Assembly (NCBI RefSeq): GCF_001571225.1
Contig: NZ_BCTJ01000007.1
Span: 62,001-126,000 of the forward strand
Reading direction: 5' to 3'
From: Hydrogenophaga palleronii NBRC 102513
GTDB lineage: Bacteria > Pseudomonadota > Gammaproteobacteria > Burkholderiales > Burkholderiaceae_C
Length of the DNA stretch: 64,000 nucleotides
Shown here one piece after another: positions 9,991-25,043 of this stretch; the stretch's first letter is position 1; each line of letters begins with the position of its first letter. A model generated the notes under the pieces. The model ran no database searches and was not told the DNA's origin. It was given only the letters and a program-made list of their open reading frames with translations. Both the position numbers and the translations under genes were made by a program.

Positions 9991-10814
9991 GGGCGGCCTC
10001 CGCGGGGCACCGGGCCGAAGTCGGCCTCCAGCGCCGGGCCGGGGTGGTGGAAACGCACCGGGCCATCCGGCAGCGCGTTGACGAACTGTTTCACCAGCGG
10101 GTCGTCGCTGTGACGCACCTCGTCGGGCGTGCCCTGCGCGGCGATCCCGCCATTGGCCAGCACGATCACCTGGTCGGCAATGTGGAAGGTCTCGTCCAGG
10201 TCGTGCGAGACCACGATGCTGGTCAGGCCCATGGTGTCGTTGAGCTGGCGGATCAGGCGCGCGGCGGTGCCGAGCGAGATCGGGTCGAGGCCGGCAAAGG
10301 GTTCGTCGTACATCACGAGCTCGGGGTCGAGCGCGATCGCGCGCGCCAGCGCCACGCGCCGCGCCATGCCGCCGGAGAGTTCACTCGGCATCAGGTCGCG
10401 CGCGCCACGCAGGCCGACCGCGTTGAGCTTCATGAGCACGATGTCGCGCACCAGGGTTTCGGGCAGTTGCGTGTGCTCACGCAGCGGAAACGCCACGTTG
10501 TCAAACACGCTCATGTCGGTGAACAGGGCGCCGAACTGGAACAGCATGCCCATGCGGCGGCGCGCTTCGTACAGCGCGCCGGTGCCCATGGTGCCGACGT
10601 CCTGGCCGTCGAACAGGGTCTGGCCCGACTGGCCGCGGATCTGCCCGCCGATCAGGCGCAGCACGGTGGTCTTGCCACCGCCGGAGGCGCCCATGAGCGC
10701 CGTGACCTTGCCACGGGGCACACTGAGCGTGACCTTGTTCAGAATGGCGCGCTCGCCATAACCAAAGGTCAGGTCGCGCAGTTCAACGAGAGGGGTGGTG
10801 TTGTCGGTGAGCAT
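9987..10814 (-). CDS. mlaF: Phospholipid transport ATP-binding protein MlaF
   Basis: A 275-residue ABC ATPase, the first gene of the mla cluster in transcription order. Walker A is [17 protein letters not shown], the Q loop lies in [19 protein letters not shown], the signature is [15 protein letters not shown], Walker B is [15 protein letters not shown] and the H loop SHDLDETF. It powers lipid movement by MlaE. I start at ATG 10814 ([17 protein letters not shown]); the frame stays open far upstream into gltD, but those residues are a high-GC artefact. Confidence 0.95.
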   Translation of the reverse strand: MLTDNTTPLVELRDLTFGYGERAILNKVTLSVPRGKVTALMGASGGGKTTVLRLIGGQIRGQSGQTLFDGQDVGTMGTGALYEARRRMGMLFQFGALFTDMSVFDNVAFPLREHTQLPETLVRDIVLMKLNAVGLRGARDLMPSELSGGMARRVALARAIALDPELVMYDEPFAGLDPISLGTAARLIRQLNDTMGLTSIVVSHDLDETFHIADQVIVLANGGIAAQGTPDEVRHSDDPLVKQFVNALPDGPVRFHHPGPALEADFGPVPRGGRP

Positions 10815-10900
10815 CAAACGGAAACCGGGCAGTTCAATGCCCGGTTTTTGGATGATACGGGATTCGCGCGCACCCACATTCACAGGTGTATGTAAACGCC

Positions 10901-10955
10901 GACGGCCCGCGTAGCGGGCCGTCTCAAGGCGGTGCAGCGGGGCAGAACCTGCCCC
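10901..10955 (-). terminator. Tandem hairpins after gltD
   Basis: Downstream of the gltD stop on the minus strand lie two perfect hairpins. The first reached is GGGGCAG/CTGCCCC (10939-10945 with 10949-10955, 3-base loop). The second is GACGGCCCGC/GCGGGCCGTC (10901-10910 with 10914-10923, 3-base loop). U tracts are poor, so termination efficiency is uncertain, but position and stability suggest the end of the gltBD transcript ahead of mlaF. Confidence 0.6.
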
Positions 10956-11011
10956 GTCTGCGCCCGTGAAAGCGCCCGCAGCAGCCCGCAAAAGCCGCCG
11001 CTGGGCCGGTT

Positions 11012-12478
11012 TCAGCGCGGCAGGTCGGAGAAACCCATCAGGAATTCGTCGACCGAGCGCGCGGCCTGGCGGCCTTCGCGGATCGCCCAGACCACCAGGC
11101 TCTGGCCGCGGCGCATGTCGCCGGCCACGAACACCTTGGGCACGTTGGACGCATAACCGCCGATGAAGTCGGTGCTGGCCTTGGCGTTGCCGCGCGCATC
11201 CTTCTCGACGCCGAAGCCGTCCAGAATGCTGGCCACCGGGTTCACGAAGCCCATGGCGAGCAGCACCAGGTCGGCCTTGTAGGTCTTCTCGGTGCCGGCC
11301 ACTTCCACCAGCTTGCCGTCCTTGAACTCCACCTGCACCGTGGTCAGGCCGGTGACCTTGCCCTTTTCGCCGGTGAAGGCCTTGGTGGAAATCGCGAACT
11401 CGCGCACGCAGCCTTCTTCGTGGCTGGAGCTGGTGCGCAGCTTGAGCGGCCAGTACGGCCACACCAGGGGCTTGTTTTCTTCTTCCGGCGGCTGCGGCAT
11501 CACTTCGAACTGCGTGACGCTGGCGGCGCCGTGGCGGTTGCTGGTGCCCACGCAGTCGCTGCCGGTGTCGCCACCGCCGATCACGATCACGTGTTTGCCG
11601 TCGGCACGCAACTGGCCCTTGAGCTTGTCACCGGCGTTGATCTTGTTCTGCTGCGGCAGGAACTCCATGGCGAAGTGGATGCCGTCGAGGTCGCGGCCGG
11701 GCACCGGCAGGTCGCGGCTCTGTTCGGAGCCACCGGTCAGCAGCACGGCGTCGAAGTCTTTCTGCAGCTGTGCGGGCGAGATGCTTTCCTTGGCCCAGTT
11801 GGTGACCTTGCTGCCCTTGGGCAGTTCGCCCACCATGACGCCGGTGCGGAACACCACGCCTTCGGCCTCCATCTGCTTCACGCGCTGGTCGATGTGGCTC
11901 TTCTCCATCTTGAAGTCGGGAATGCCGTAGCGCAGCAGGCCACCGACACGGTCGTTCTTCTCGAACAGGGTCACGTCGTGGCCGGCGCGCGCCAGCTGCT
12001 GGGCCGCGGCCATGCCGGCCGGGCCGGAGCCGACCACGGCGACCTTCTTGCCGGTCTTGTGGCGCGGCGGCTGCGGTTGCACCCAGCCTTCGGCCCAGGC
12101 GCGGTCGATGATGGCGTGTTCGATCGACTTGATGCCGACCGCGTCGTCGTTCACGTTCAGGGTGCAGGCGGCCTCGCAGGGTGCGGGGCAGATGCGGCCG
12201 GTGAACTCGGGGAAGTTGTTGGTACTGTGCAGCACGGTGATCGCGTTCTTCCAGTCGCCCTGGTAGACCAGGTCGTTGAAGTCCGGAATGATGTTGTTGA
12301 CCGGGCAGCCGCTGTTGCAGAACGGCGTGCCGCAGTCCATGCAGCGCGCCGACTGCACCTTCGCCTGCGACTCATCGAGGCCGACGACAAATTCCTTGTA
12401 GTGCTTCAGGCGCTCGGGCACGGGCTTGTAGCCCTCTTCCAGACGCTCGTATTCCATGAAGCCGGTGACTTTTCCCAT
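11012..12478 (-). CDS. gltD: Glutamate synthase (NADPH) small subunit
   Basis: 488 residues. The N-terminal part has the cysteine clusters that bind [4Fe-4S] centres ([17 protein letters not shown] and [11 protein letters not shown]). Next come an FAD-binding [17 protein letters not shown] motif near residue 150 and an NADPH-binding [11 protein letters not shown] near 300. The subunit oxidises NADPH and passes electrons through FAD and the clusters to the large subunit, where 2-oxoglutarate and glutamine give two glutamates. It follows gltB by 38 bases and is surely co-transcribed. Confidence 0.96.
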   Translation of the reverse strand: MGKVTGFMEYERLEEGYKPVPERLKHYKEFVVGLDESQAKVQSARCMDCGTPFCNSGCPVNNIIPDFNDLVYQGDWKNAITVLHSTNNFPEFTGRICPAPCEAACTLNVNDDAVGIKSIEHAIIDRAWAEGWVQPQPPRHKTGKKVAVVGSGPAGMAAAQQLARAGHDVTLFEKNDRVGGLLRYGIPDFKMEKSHIDQRVKQMEAEGVVFRTGVMVGELPKGSKVTNWAKESISPAQLQKDFDAVLLTGGSEQSRDLPVPGRDLDGIHFAMEFLPQQNKINAGDKLKGQLRADGKHVIVIGGGDTGSDCVGTSNRHGAASVTQFEVMPQPPEEENKPLVWPYWPLKLRTSSSHEEGCVREFAISTKAFTGEKGKVTGLTTVQVEFKDGKLVEVAGTEKTYKADLVLLAMGFVNPVASILDGFGVEKDARGNAKASTDFIGGYASNVPKVFVAGDMRRGQSLVVWAIREGRQAARSVDEFLMGFSDLPR

Positions 12479-12516
12479 GATGCGGTTCCTTCGTGTTCTT
12501 CGTGCGTGCGACGGGC

Positions 12517-17295
<4,779 letters not shown>

Positions 17296-17343
17296 GGCGC
17301 TTCCTTCTCGGTTCGTGGGGCGTGAATGCAAAAACGGATTGCG

Positions 17344-17372
17344 AGCTTATTGCATTGCAACAACAATGCCAA
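17344..17372 (-). promoter_or_regulatory. Candidate gltBD promoter with overlapping inverted repeat
   Basis: On the minus strand TTGGCA (complement 17367..17372) and TAAGCT (complement 17344..17349) are 17 bases apart, about 50 bases before the gltB ATG; the -35 matches five of six consensus bases and the -10 three of six. A perfect inverted repeat, GCATTG at 17352-17357 and CAATGC at 17364-17369, lies across the spacer and could be a repressor or activator site. Promoter and operator are inferred from pattern only. Confidence 0.45.
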
Positions 17373-17383
17373 GCAGATTAATA

Positions 17384-17396
17384 GGGGTCAGATTCC
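17384..17396. repeat. Left inverted-repeat copy flanking the transposase gene
   Basis: GGGGTCAGATTCC at 17384-17396 matches, in inverted orientation and at 12 of 13 positions, the sequence on the other side of the transposase gene (18216-18228). A related degenerate copy, GGGGACAGATTGATTCC, lies at 17432-17448. The left copy is also the loop side of an 8-base stem (TTAATAGG at 17378-17385 with CCTATTAA at 17395-17402). Such repeats are typical companions of REP-associated transposases. Confidence 0.65.
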
Positions 17397-17479
17397 TATT
17401 AAATCCCGACAAACTTCATCGGAGTTTTATTGGGGACAGATTGATTCCGGGCGTGCCACAGCCTTGACCAAGAGGCAAA

Positions 17480-18181
17480 TCAGCCCTCTGTGCGGGGCGT
17501 CGACGGGGGACGGCCTGCCTTCGCGCGCTCCGTGCGGCGCGGCGTACGCCTTTGCAAATCCGCCACAAAACCCGCATCACCCATGGCCCAGCCGTGCAAG
17601 GTGGCATCGGTGATGCTGTCCTGCTGCGCCGCGGACAACCCTGCGCGCACCAATTCGGTGTACGCCGCCTCGCGGGCAAAGGGCGTATTGCCCAGGGCCC
17701 AGTACAGGGCGGGTGGCACGATGCGCCGGTTCGGGGTGTGGCCGATGTAGTGGTGGTGGCTCGACCAGGGGTAAGCGCCCGGCTCCATCACCATGCCGGC
17801 GCGCACCGGGTTGAGGTCCATGTAGACCATGCAGGCCAGCAGGTAACGCTCGGCCTGGACCAGGGTGGACTTGTAGCGCCCCTCCCACAGCGTGCCGCTG
17901 CGCTGGTACAGGTCGTTGAAGTAACGCACATAGCGCCGGCCCACCGCCTGCATCATGCGCGGCACACCGTCCACCGTCTCGGGCGTGAGCAGCAGATGGA
18001 AGTGGTTGTCCATCAACACGTAGGCGTTGAATGCCACCTGGTGCTTGCGCGCGTTGTCGGCCAGCAACTCCAGCAGAAACGCGCGGTCGGCGTCGCTGCG
18101 CACGATGGCCTGGCGGTCATTGCCGCGCTGGATGACGTGGTGCGGATAACCGGCGACGGTGAGGCGGGGCAAGCGGGCCAT
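17480..18181 (-). CDS. rayT: REP-associated tyrosine transposase (Y1_Tnp, IS200-like)
   Basis: A 233-residue single-domain protein of the REP-associated tyrosine transposase type. It has the N-terminal PHHVIQRGNDRQ segment, the HUH motif NHFHLLL near residue 67, and the YMDLNPVRAGMV segment that normally contains the catalytic tyrosine region. The rest, including WEGRYKSTLV and YPWSSHHHYIG, is also standard. RAYTs nick single-stranded DNA at REP-type palindromes and are usually present as immobile single copies. It is bracketed by short inverted repeats and inserted between gltB and the MFS gene. The C-terminal 30 residues are basic and low-complexity. Confidence 0.9.
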   Translation of the reverse strand: MARLPRLTVAGYPHHVIQRGNDRQAIVRSDADRAFLLELLADNARKHQVAFNAYVLMDNHFHLLLTPETVDGVPRMMQAVGRRYVRYFNDLYQRSGTLWEGRYKSTLVQAERYLLACMVYMDLNPVRAGMVMEPGAYPWSSHHHYIGHTPNRRIVPPALYWALGNTPFAREAAYTELVRAGLSAAQQDSITDATLHGWAMGDAGFVADLQRRTPRRTERAKAGRPPSTPRTEG

Positions 18182-18215
18182 GGCGATGGATCGGGCGCGT
18201 GGCGCGCCCGGGAGG

Positions 18216-18228
18216 GGAATCTGGCCCC
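18216..18228. repeat. Right inverted-repeat copy flanking the transposase gene
   Basis: GGAATCTGGCCCC at 18216-18228 is the inverted partner of 17384-17396 with one mismatch. It lies 34 bases before the transposase ATG and 2 bases beyond the stop codon of the MFS gene, so the bracketed unit of about 845 bases abuts that gene closely. Confidence 0.65.
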
Positions 18229-18230
18229 GA

Positions 18231-19448
18231 TTATGGTCCGGCCCGGCGGGCGGCCGCCTGCAAGCGGCCGGCCAGCACCACGCCCAACAGCGAGGACGCG
18301 CCGGTGACCACCCAGGTCCAGTGCCATCCACCCACCCAGGTCGCTACCCAGGCCACCAGCGGCGGTCCGAGAAACTGCCCCAGCGCCGAGAACTGCTGCA
18401 CCCAACCCACCGTGGTGGACACGGTTTCGCTGTCGGGCGCGAGCTTTACCGCCAGCCCGAACAGGGTGCCGGGAATCAGGCCACCAACGCCGGAAAACAG
18501 CAGCACGGCCAGGTACTGCAACACCGGGTGGCCGTCGGCGCCGAAGGCCACGCCCGCCCCCAGCCCCATCGCCACATAGCCCAGCGTGAGCACCACGCCC
18601 GGCCGCACGCCGCGCGCCAGCCACCAGCCGGCGCCGATGTTGCCCAGCATGTTGATGCCGGCCGCCAGGGCACTGAGCAGGGCCACTGCGGTGCCGCTGT
18701 AGCCGGCCTGGTGGTAGATGGTCGGCAGAAAACCCACCACCGCAATCCACTGCCCGGAGTACAGGAAAAACGCCAGCGCCGTGAGCCAGGGCCCGGGCGC
18801 GCTCAAGGTGCGCCGCAGGCGCGGGCCAAGCGCCGAGGGCTTGCTGGATGCGCCAGAAGAGGTGGCGGGCACTTGCGCATCGGGCGCGACCCAGCGCGTC
18901 AGCGCCACCGCGGCCAGCAGCGACAACAAGGCCAGCAGCAGCCAGGCACCGCGCCAGCCCACCAGAGACAACAAGGGCACACCCAGCAGCAGGGCGAGCG
19001 CCGTGCCCAGCGGCATGTAGGCGCCCCACCAGCCCAGGGCACGCGACAACGTGGGCGCATGCGAGACACGTTGCCGCAACAGCCCCGGCGCGGGCAGCAC
19101 GCCCAGCAGAAAACCCATGCCCTCGAGCACGCGCGTGGCCAGCAACACCGACACGTTGGGCGCCAGCGCGCCGAGTGCGCTGCCCAGCGCCAGCAGCACC
19201 AGGCCGACCAGCATCACGCGCCGTGGGCCCAGGCGGTCGGCCATCAGGCCCATCACCAGGCCGAGCGTCATGCCGGCGAGCTGTACCAGCGACAACAGGA
19301 AACCGGCCTGCACCAGGCTCAGGCCCAGGCTCTCACGCAGCACGGGAATGGCCACCGGCAGCTTGCCCACGTGCAGCGCACAGGTGACGCCCACCGCCAC
19401 CACCAGGGCCGACAGGCGCCGCGGGTCTGTGGTGACTGCTGCGCTCAC
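18231..19448 (-). CDS. Major facilitator superfamily transporter
   Basis: A 405-residue inner-membrane permease with about 12 hydrophobic segments. The loop after helix 2 has the MFS signature form [16 protein letters not shown], and helix 5 contains [24 protein letters not shown] use the GTG start at 19448, which overlaps the dgt stop (GTGA), so it is probably coupled to dgt. The substrate cannot be read from sequence; the general look is of a CynX/NimT- or drug-type uniporter or antiporter. Its TAA is at 18231, immediately next to the transposase repeat. Confidence 0.82.
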   Translation of the reverse strand: MSAAVTTDPRRLSALVVAVGVTCALHVGKLPVAIPVLRESLGLSLVQAGFLLSLVQLAGMTLGLVMGLMADRLGPRRVMLVGLVLLALGSALGALAPNVSVLLATRVLEGMGFLLGVLPAPGLLRQRVSHAPTLSRALGWWGAYMPLGTALALLLGVPLLSLVGWRGAWLLLALLSLLAAVALTRWVAPDAQVPATSSGASSKPSALGPRLRRTLSAPGPWLTALAFFLYSGQWIAVVGFLPTIYHQAGYSGTAVALLSALAAGINMLGNIGAGWWLARGVRPGVVLTLGYVAMGLGAGVAFGADGHPVLQYLAVLLFSGVGGLIPGTLFGLAVKLAPDSETVSTTVGWVQQFSALGQFLGPPLVAWVATWVGGWHWTWVVTGASSLLGVVLAGRLQAAARRAGP

Positions 19449-20641
19449 GGGAACAATGCGGCGCCGAACAGGCGCTCGTGCTCGCGGATCGCAAAGCGGT
19501 CGGTCATGCCCGCGATGTAGTCGGCGACGGCGCGCGCAAGGTGCTGCCGGCGGCCGTGCGCTTCGGGCAGTTCGTCCGGCGACTGCATGTAGCGCTCGAA
19601 CAGATCCGCCACCACACGGCGTGCCCGTTCGGTCGTCTCCATCACCTGCGGATGGCGGTACAGGTCGCGAAACAGGAAGGTCTTGAGCTCTTGCGAACGC
19701 GCGCGCATGCTGTCCGAGAAGGCCACCAGCGGCGGGCTCTGCCGCACCGCGTCGACACTGTCCAAGCCGGCGGCCAGCACGCGCGCACGGGTGGTGTCGA
19801 TGACGTCGTAGACCTGGTCGCTGAGCATCAACCGGATCGATTCGAACAGCAGCCGACGGCCATTGAGTTGCGGGTGCGCCTTCAGTGCAAGCCGGCGGTA
19901 GTGCTCGAACAGCTCGACCTCCCCCAACTGCTCCAGCGTGAGCAGGCCCGAGCGCACGCCGTCGTCGATGTCGTGCGCGTTGTAGGCGATCTCGTCGGCC
20001 AGGTTGCACAGCTGCGCCTCCAGCGAGGGAGAGCCGCCCTGCAGGAAACGCGCGGCGACGCCGCCGGGCTCTTGTTGCTCCAGCCGCAAGGCGTTGTTGC
20101 GGGAGCAGTGTTTGAGGATGCCCTCGCGGGTCTCGAAGCACAGGTTGAGCCCGTCGAAGGCGGGGTATCGCTCTTCGAGTTCGTCCACCACACGCAGGCT
20201 CTGCAGGTTGTGCTCGAAGCCCCAGCCGTCCGCATCGTCGGACACCGGCAGGCCTTTCATGCAGGCGTGCAGTGCGTCCTGCCCGGCGTGGCCAAAAGGT
20301 GTGTGGCCCAGGTCGTGCGCCAGCGCGATGGCTTCCACCAGGTCTTCGTTGAGGCGCAGGGAACGCGCGATGCTGCGGCCGAGTTGCGCGACTTCCAGCG
20401 AATGGGTGAGGCGCGTGCGGAACAGATCACCCTCGTGGTTCAGGAACACCTGGGTCTTGTAGACCAGGCGCCGGAACGCGGTGGAGTGGATCACACGATC
20501 GCGGTCGCGCTGGAACGCGGTGCGCGTCGGCGCCTCGGGCTCGCTGTGCCGGCGACCGCGGCTGCGGGCCGGATCACTGGCACAGTGGGCGAGTGACGCC
20601 GGACCCGCCGGGGGATGTCCGTGGGCGAGGTGGTGGGCCAT
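19445..20641 (-). CDS. dgt: Deoxyguanosinetriphosphate triphosphohydrolase-like protein
   Basis: A 398-residue HD-domain hydrolase. Metal ligands are seen in [12 protein letters not shown] (His) and [17 protein letters not shown] (the HD pair). The family cleaves dNTPs to deoxynucleosides and triphosphate; the short form without the full E. coli Dgt insertions is often annotated as dGTPase-like with broader substrate range. The first 35 residues are poorly conserved, so the true start could lie slightly inside. The ATG overlaps the aroB TGA by one base (TGATG), so it is part of the pil-aro-dgt run. Confidence 0.92.
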   Translation of the reverse strand: MAHHLAHGHPPAGPASLAHCASDPARSRGRRHSEPEAPTRTAFQRDRDRVIHSTAFRRLVYKTQVFLNHEGDLFRTRLTHSLEVAQLGRSIARSLRLNEDLVEAIALAHDLGHTPFGHAGQDALHACMKGLPVSDDADGWGFEHNLQSLRVVDELEERYPAFDGLNLCFETREGILKHCSRNNALRLEQQEPGGVAARFLQGGSPSLEAQLCNLADEIAYNAHDIDDGVRSGLLTLEQLGEVELFEHYRRLALKAHPQLNGRRLLFESIRLMLSDQVYDVIDTTRARVLAAGLDSVDAVRQSPPLVAFSDSMRARSQELKTFLFRDLYRHPQVMETTERARRVVADLFERYMQSPDELPEAHGRRQHLARAVADYIAGMTDRFAIREHERLFGAALFP

Positions 20642-21762
20642 CAGGCCTGGCAGCTGGTTTCGATCACCCGCGCCACCAGCGCATCGGGTGCACCACGCAT
20701 GCTCGCCTTGCCCCGCCCGTCGATCACCACGAACTTGATTTCACCGCCCTCGGACTTCTTGTCGACACGCATCAGCGCGAGGTAACGCCCGACGTTGTCC
20801 TGCGCATCGATCACCGGCGCCACCGTGGGCAGGCCGGCGCGCTGCACCAGCTGCGTCAGGCGTGCCACGAAGGCTTCGTCCACCAGGCCCAGTGCGGCGG
20901 ACAGGCGCGCGGCCATCACCATGCCGCAGCCCACCGCCTCACCGTGCAACCAGGCGCCATAGCCCATGCCGGCCTCGATGGCGTGGCCAAAGGTGTGGCC
21001 GAAGTTCAGGATGGCGCGCACGCCGGATTCGCGTTCGTCCTGCCCCACCACCCAGGCCTTGATCTCGCAGCTGCGCCGCACCGCGTGCGCAAGGGCGGCC
21101 GGATCGCGCGCCATGAGTTCGTGCATGTGGGCCTCGATCCAGTCCAGAAACGCCATGTCGGCGATCGGTCCGTACTTGATGACTTCGGCCAACCCGGCGC
21201 TGAGTTCACGCTCGGGCAGGGTCTTGAGCACCTCCAGATCACACAACACACGTTGCGGCTGGTAAAACGCGCCGATCATGTTCTTGCCCAGCGGGTGGTT
21301 GATGGCCGTCTTGCCACCCACCGAAGAATCCACCTGCGCCAGCAGCGTGGTGGGCACCTGCACAAAGGGCACGCCACGCATGTAGCTGGCGGCAGCAAAA
21401 CCGGTCATGTCACCGACCACGCCACCACCCAGGGCAAACATCACCGTCTTGCGGTCGCAGCCATGGGACAGCAGGGCATCGAAGATCAGGTTGAGCGACT
21501 CCCACGTCTTGTAGGCCTCGCCGTCGGGCAAGGTCACGACGTGGACCTGGGGATACTGTGCCTTCAGCACGCGGATCAAGCGCTCTGCGTACAGCGGCGC
21601 GACGGTCTCATTGGTGACCACCATGGCAGTGGTGGCGCGCGGCAGGCCGGCGTAGTGCGAAGCGTCGTCGAGCAGCCCGGCGCCGATCACGATGCCGTAA
21701 CTGCGATCGCCAAGATCAATGTCCACCTGCTGGGTGCGCAAATCCGGAAGCTGTGAGGTCAT
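20641..21762 (-). CDS. aroB: 3-dehydroquinate synthase
   Basis: A 373-residue enzyme (from ATG 21762; an in-frame GTG at 21768 adds two residues). It cyclises DAHP to 3-dehydroquinate in the shikimate pathway, using NAD and a divalent metal. Conserved blocks are [38 protein letters not shown] and the metal-ligand histidines in [13 protein letters not shown]. It follows aroK with a 43-base gap, and the adjacency of aroK and aroB after pilQ is the classical proteobacterial arrangement. Confidence 0.96.
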   Translation of the reverse strand: MTSQLPDLRTQQVDIDLGDRSYGIVIGAGLLDDASHYAGLPRATTAMVVTNETVAPLYAERLIRVLKAQYPQVHVVTLPDGEAYKTWESLNLIFDALLSHGCDRKTVMFALGGGVVGDMTGFAAASYMRGVPFVQVPTTLLAQVDSSVGGKTAINHPLGKNMIGAFYQPQRVLCDLEVLKTLPERELSAGLAEVIKYGPIADMAFLDWIEAHMHELMARDPAALAHAVRRSCEIKAWVVGQDERESGVRAILNFGHTFGHAIEAGMGYGAWLHGEAVGCGMVMAARLSAALGLVDEAFVARLTQLVQRAGLPTVAPVIDAQDNVGRYLALMRVDKKSEGGEIKFVVIDGRGKASMRGAPDALVARVIETSCQA

Positions 21763-21805
21763 GGGCACCGAGTTTATTCGGTGTGCGCCCTGCCCCGCGG
21801 TTCGC

Positions 21806-22363
21806 CTATTGCGGGCCGCCCGAGGCCGGAGCGGGGGGCGCAGCGCCGCCCACTTCCAGCTGCATCACGATCATGTTGACCAGCGTGGCCACGGAGGGGC
21901 GGCCAGTTTCCACAATGAAGTGCGCCACCTGACGATAGAGCGGGTCACGCACTTCGTACAGGTCGCGCAGCCGCTGCAAGGGGTCATCGACCTGAAGCAA
22001 AGGCCGGTTGCGGTCGTGCCGCAAACGGCGGAACAGCTCTTCGGGAGTCGACTTGAGGTAGAACGCCGTACCGCGCTCGTTCAGATGAGTGCGGTTCTCG
22101 GGCCGCAAAACCGCGCCGCCACCGGTGGAGACCACGGCAGCGGGCCCGTTGGTCAACTCGTCGATGACGGATGCCTCGATATCGCGAAAACGCGCCTCCC
22201 CTTCACGCTCGAAGAACTCACGGATCGAGCAACCCAGGCGTTGCTCGATGACCTGGTCCGAGTCGAAGAAGGGGAGTACCAGTCGGCGCGCCAGTTGCCG
22301 CCCGACGGTCGACTTGCCGGACCCCGGCAAGCCGATCAGAAAACTCGATCCAGCGATGCTCAA
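21806..22363 (-). CDS. aroK: Shikimate kinase
   Basis: A 185-residue P-loop kinase that phosphorylates shikimate. Walker A is [17 protein letters not shown], the shikimate-binding Asp is in [10 protein letters not shown], and [13 protein letters not shown] is the conserved GGG motif. The lid-type arginine lies in RHDRNRPLL. The last 15 residues are a Gly/Ala/Pro tail not needed by the fold. Its start overlaps the stop of pilQ (22360-22363). Confidence 0.96.
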   Translation of the reverse strand: MSIAGSSFLIGLPGSGKSTVGRQLARRLVLPFFDSDQVIEQRLGCSIREFFEREGEARFRDIEASVIDELTNGPAAVVSTGGGAVLRPENRTHLNERGTAFYLKSTPEELFRRLRHDRNRPLLQVDDPLQRLRDLYEVRDPLYRQVAHFIVETGRPSVATLVNMIVMQLEVGGAAPPAPASGGPQ

Positions 22364-24492
22364 TTGATGGCCGAGCGCCCCAAGACACGTGGCGTGATGA
22401 AGATCAGCAGTTCCGACTTGTTGGCGATGCGGTTGCGCGATTTGAACAGATTGCCAACCGCCGGGATATCGCCGAGCAAAGGCACCTTGTTGACTTCATC
22501 GCGTTCGGTCTGCTCGAAGATGCCACCGATCACCACCGTGCCGCCGTTCTCCACCAGCACCTGGGTCTGCACGTGTTTGGTGTTGATCGCGATACCGTCC
22601 GGCGTGGACTCGCCACGGCTGTCCTTGTTGATGTCCAGATCCAGAATGATGTTGCCTTCGGGGGTGATCTGCGGTGTCACTTCCAGCTTCAGGTTGGCCT
22701 TGCGGAATGCGATGGCCGTGGCACCGCTCGAGGTGGCCGTCTGGTACGGGAATTCGGTACCCTGCTCGATCAGGGCCTTGACCTGGTCCGCGGTGACCAC
22801 CCGAGGGCTGGACACGATGCGCCCCTTGCCATCCGACTCCAGGGCCGAGATTTCCAAGCTGAGGAAACGCGACATGCTGGGGTTGAACAGCGCCAGTGCA
22901 TACGAAGCAGCCTGTGCATTGCTGGGGTTGGCTGGCAAGTTGACAAACGGTGCCGAGGTGAGCGTGGGACTGGTCGTCACCGCGCCGTAGGTGGAGCCGA
23001 AATTGCCACGGATCGGGTTGCCGTTGGCCGAACCCACACTGAACCCCGTCGCACCACCACCCAGACGCACACCCAGCGATTTGCCAAAGGTGTCGTCGGC
23101 TTCGACGATGCGGGCCTCGATCATCACCTGGCGGATCGGGATGTCCAGCTTGCTGATCAGGTCCTGCACCTGTTCCAGGCGCGATGGGATGTCGGTCACG
23201 AACAGCTGGTTGGTGCGGGGCTCGGAAATCACGCTGCCGCGAGGAGACAGGATACGGGCGTTGGTGCCGCTACCACCCGAACCAGTGCCACCACTGCCAG
23301 CCGACGTCAGCTGCGCCGCAATGTCGGCCGCCTTGGCGTAGTTCATCTGGAAGCCCTGCGTGCGCAGCGTCTCCAGGCTTTCGGTCGACACCTTGGACTC
23401 CAACTCCTGCTTTTCGCGAGCCGCGATTTCGTCCTTGGGCGCGATCCACAACACGTTGCCGGACTTGCGCATGCCCAGACCCTTGGCCTGCAGGATGATG
23501 TCCAGCGCCTGGTCCCAGGGCACATCCTTGAGGCGCAGCGTCACTGCACCGGTCACGGAATCCGAGGTCACGATGTTGAAGTTGGTGAAATCGGCGATCA
23601 CCTGCAGCAGCGAACGCACTTCGATGTTCTGGAAGTTCAACGACAGCTTTTCGCCGTTATAGCCTTGTCCTTGCGTGAGCTTGGAGGAATCGATCTTCTG
23701 CTCCCGCACCTCCAGCACGAACTGGTTGTCGCTCTGGTAGGCGGAGTGTTCCCAGTTGCCAGTGGGCGCGACCACCATGCGCACACGGTCCCCGGTTTGC
23801 GACGTGGTCACGCTCTGGATCGGCGTGCCGAAGTCGCTCACATCCAGACGGCGGCGCAGGCCTTCGGGCAAGGAGGTCTTGAGGAACTCCACCACCAGGT
23901 TCTGGCCTTGCTGTCGGATGTCCACGCCAACCTGGCTGTTGACCAGCTCAACCACGACACGGCCGGCATTGCCGGCGCCACGGCGGAAATCGATGTCGCG
24001 CAAGGCCGTCACATCGCGGTTGCGGTTCTCGGCGAAATGGGAGGGCGCCGTGGTCGGTGCGGACACCGGCTGCGCACGTTCCAGCACCACCAACAGGGTA
24101 TTGCCCTCAATTTTGGCTTCGTAGGCAGCGGACTGCTTCAGGTTGATCACCACGCGGGTGCGGTCACCCGCCTGCACGACGTTGGCCGAGCGCAGATTGC
24201 CTTCGTTGATGTCCACCGCGTTGCGGCCAATGGCGTTCGCCACACCCGGAAAATCCAGCGCGATGCGCGCAGGCGACTGAATGGTGAATCCGGTCGGCAC
24301 CGCGGTCAGCGGCTGCGCCGTGTTGATGCGAATGACTTCCACGCCACTTTGCACCCCTCCCGTGATCGACTGGATCGCGTTTTGCGCCTGGGCCCAGACC
24401 GATGTCACGGCCAGACACGTGAACACCACGCCCTTGAGCAAGCACCGCTCCATCGCTGCGAATCCCGTCGCCTTGTTTGGCTTGTTGTTCAT
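22360..24492 (-). CDS. pilQ: Type IV pilus secretin PilQ
   Basis: A 710-residue outer-membrane secretin through which the type IV pilus passes. After a signal peptide (VWAQAQ) come AMIN-type domains (about 40-270), a secretin/TonB short N-terminal domain (about 290-360, [17 protein letters not shown]), an N-domain (about 385-480) and the C-terminal secretin domain with [13 protein letters not shown] and [14 protein letters not shown]. Needed for pilus extrusion, twitching and often DNA uptake. Its start overlaps the pilP stop (ATGA-like). Confidence 0.96.
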   Translation of the reverse strand: MNNKPNKATGFAAMERCLLKGVVFTCLAVTSVWAQAQNAIQSITGGVQSGVEVIRINTAQPLTAVPTGFTIQSPARIALDFPGVANAIGRNAVDINEGNLRSANVVQAGDRTRVVINLKQSAAYEAKIEGNTLLVVLERAQPVSAPTTAPSHFAENRNRDVTALRDIDFRRGAGNAGRVVVELVNSQVGVDIRQQGQNLVVEFLKTSLPEGLRRRLDVSDFGTPIQSVTTSQTGDRVRMVVAPTGNWEHSAYQSDNQFVLEVREQKIDSSKLTQGQGYNGEKLSLNFQNIEVRSLLQVIADFTNFNIVTSDSVTGAVTLRLKDVPWDQALDIILQAKGLGMRKSGNVLWIAPKDEIAAREKQELESKVSTESLETLRTQGFQMNYAKAADIAAQLTSAGSGGTGSGGSGTNARILSPRGSVISEPRTNQLFVTDIPSRLEQVQDLISKLDIPIRQVMIEARIVEADDTFGKSLGVRLGGGATGFSVGSANGNPIRGNFGSTYGAVTTSPTLTSAPFVNLPANPSNAQAASYALALFNPSMSRFLSLEISALESDGKGRIVSSPRVVTADQVKALIEQGTEFPYQTATSSGATAIAFRKANLKLEVTPQITPEGNIILDLDINKDSRGESTPDGIAINTKHVQTQVLVENGGTVVIGGIFEQTERDEVNKVPLLGDIPAVGNLFKSRNRIANKSELLIFITPRVLGRSAIN

Positions 24493-25043
24493 TTAGAAGC
24501 ATCCTCTTGTAGCTGCAACACCGCAACGCGCTCGATCCATTCCCCGGTGGAGTCCTGCACGATTTCGCGCAGGGTCACCTCGGTTTCGCTGATACGGGTG
24601 ACACGCCCGTAGTTCTGCCCCAGGTAGCCCCCTGGCAATACCTGGTACAGCAGGTTGTCGACCTTCACCAGAGCCACCAGACGTCCCGCCTTGGTCAGAC
24701 TGCCCACCATGGACATGGTGTCCAGTGGAAAGGCTTCCAGTGGTTGTTTCCGGCGGTTCAATTCGGGCTCGATCAGCGCGGTGCTAGCCACCGGTGCCGA
24801 CTGCGAGCCACGCAGCACGCTGGCCAGCTTTTCCCTGCTGAAGGGCGGCGTCTGGTTCCCGGCGGTGTAGGCCTGCGGCACAAACTTGGTGGGTTCGGGA
24901 ATCGGTTGCACCGAAGGCCTGATCGAATTGCGCTCGTTCTGCATCCAGGTCTGCAGCTCGTCGTGCGCCGACGATGTACAAGCCGTCAGAACCAACATCC
25001 ATGTGGCAACAACGCCAAGGTGCATGCATCGGATAACGCTCAC
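24489..25043 (-). CDS. pilP: Type IV pilus inner-membrane lipoprotein PilP
   Basis: A 184-residue lipoprotein with the lipobox LTAC and Cys22 as the predicted acylated residue. The C-terminal part (VGSLTKAGRLVALVKVDNLLYQV, here read in two pieces, and YLGQNYGRVTRI) is the beta domain that contacts the PilQ N-domain. It links the PilMNO inner-membrane platform to the secretin. Starts by overlap with pilO and ends by overlap with pilQ. Confidence 0.93.
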   Translation of the reverse strand: MSVIRCMHLGVVATWMLVLTACTSSAHDELQTWMQNERNSIRPSVQPIPEPTKFVPQAYTAGNQTPPFSREKLASVLRGSQSAPVASTALIEPELNRRKQPLEAFPLDTMSMVGSLTKAGRLVALVKVDNLLYQVLPGGYLGQNYGRVTRISETEVTLREIVQDSTGEWIERVAVLQLQEDASK

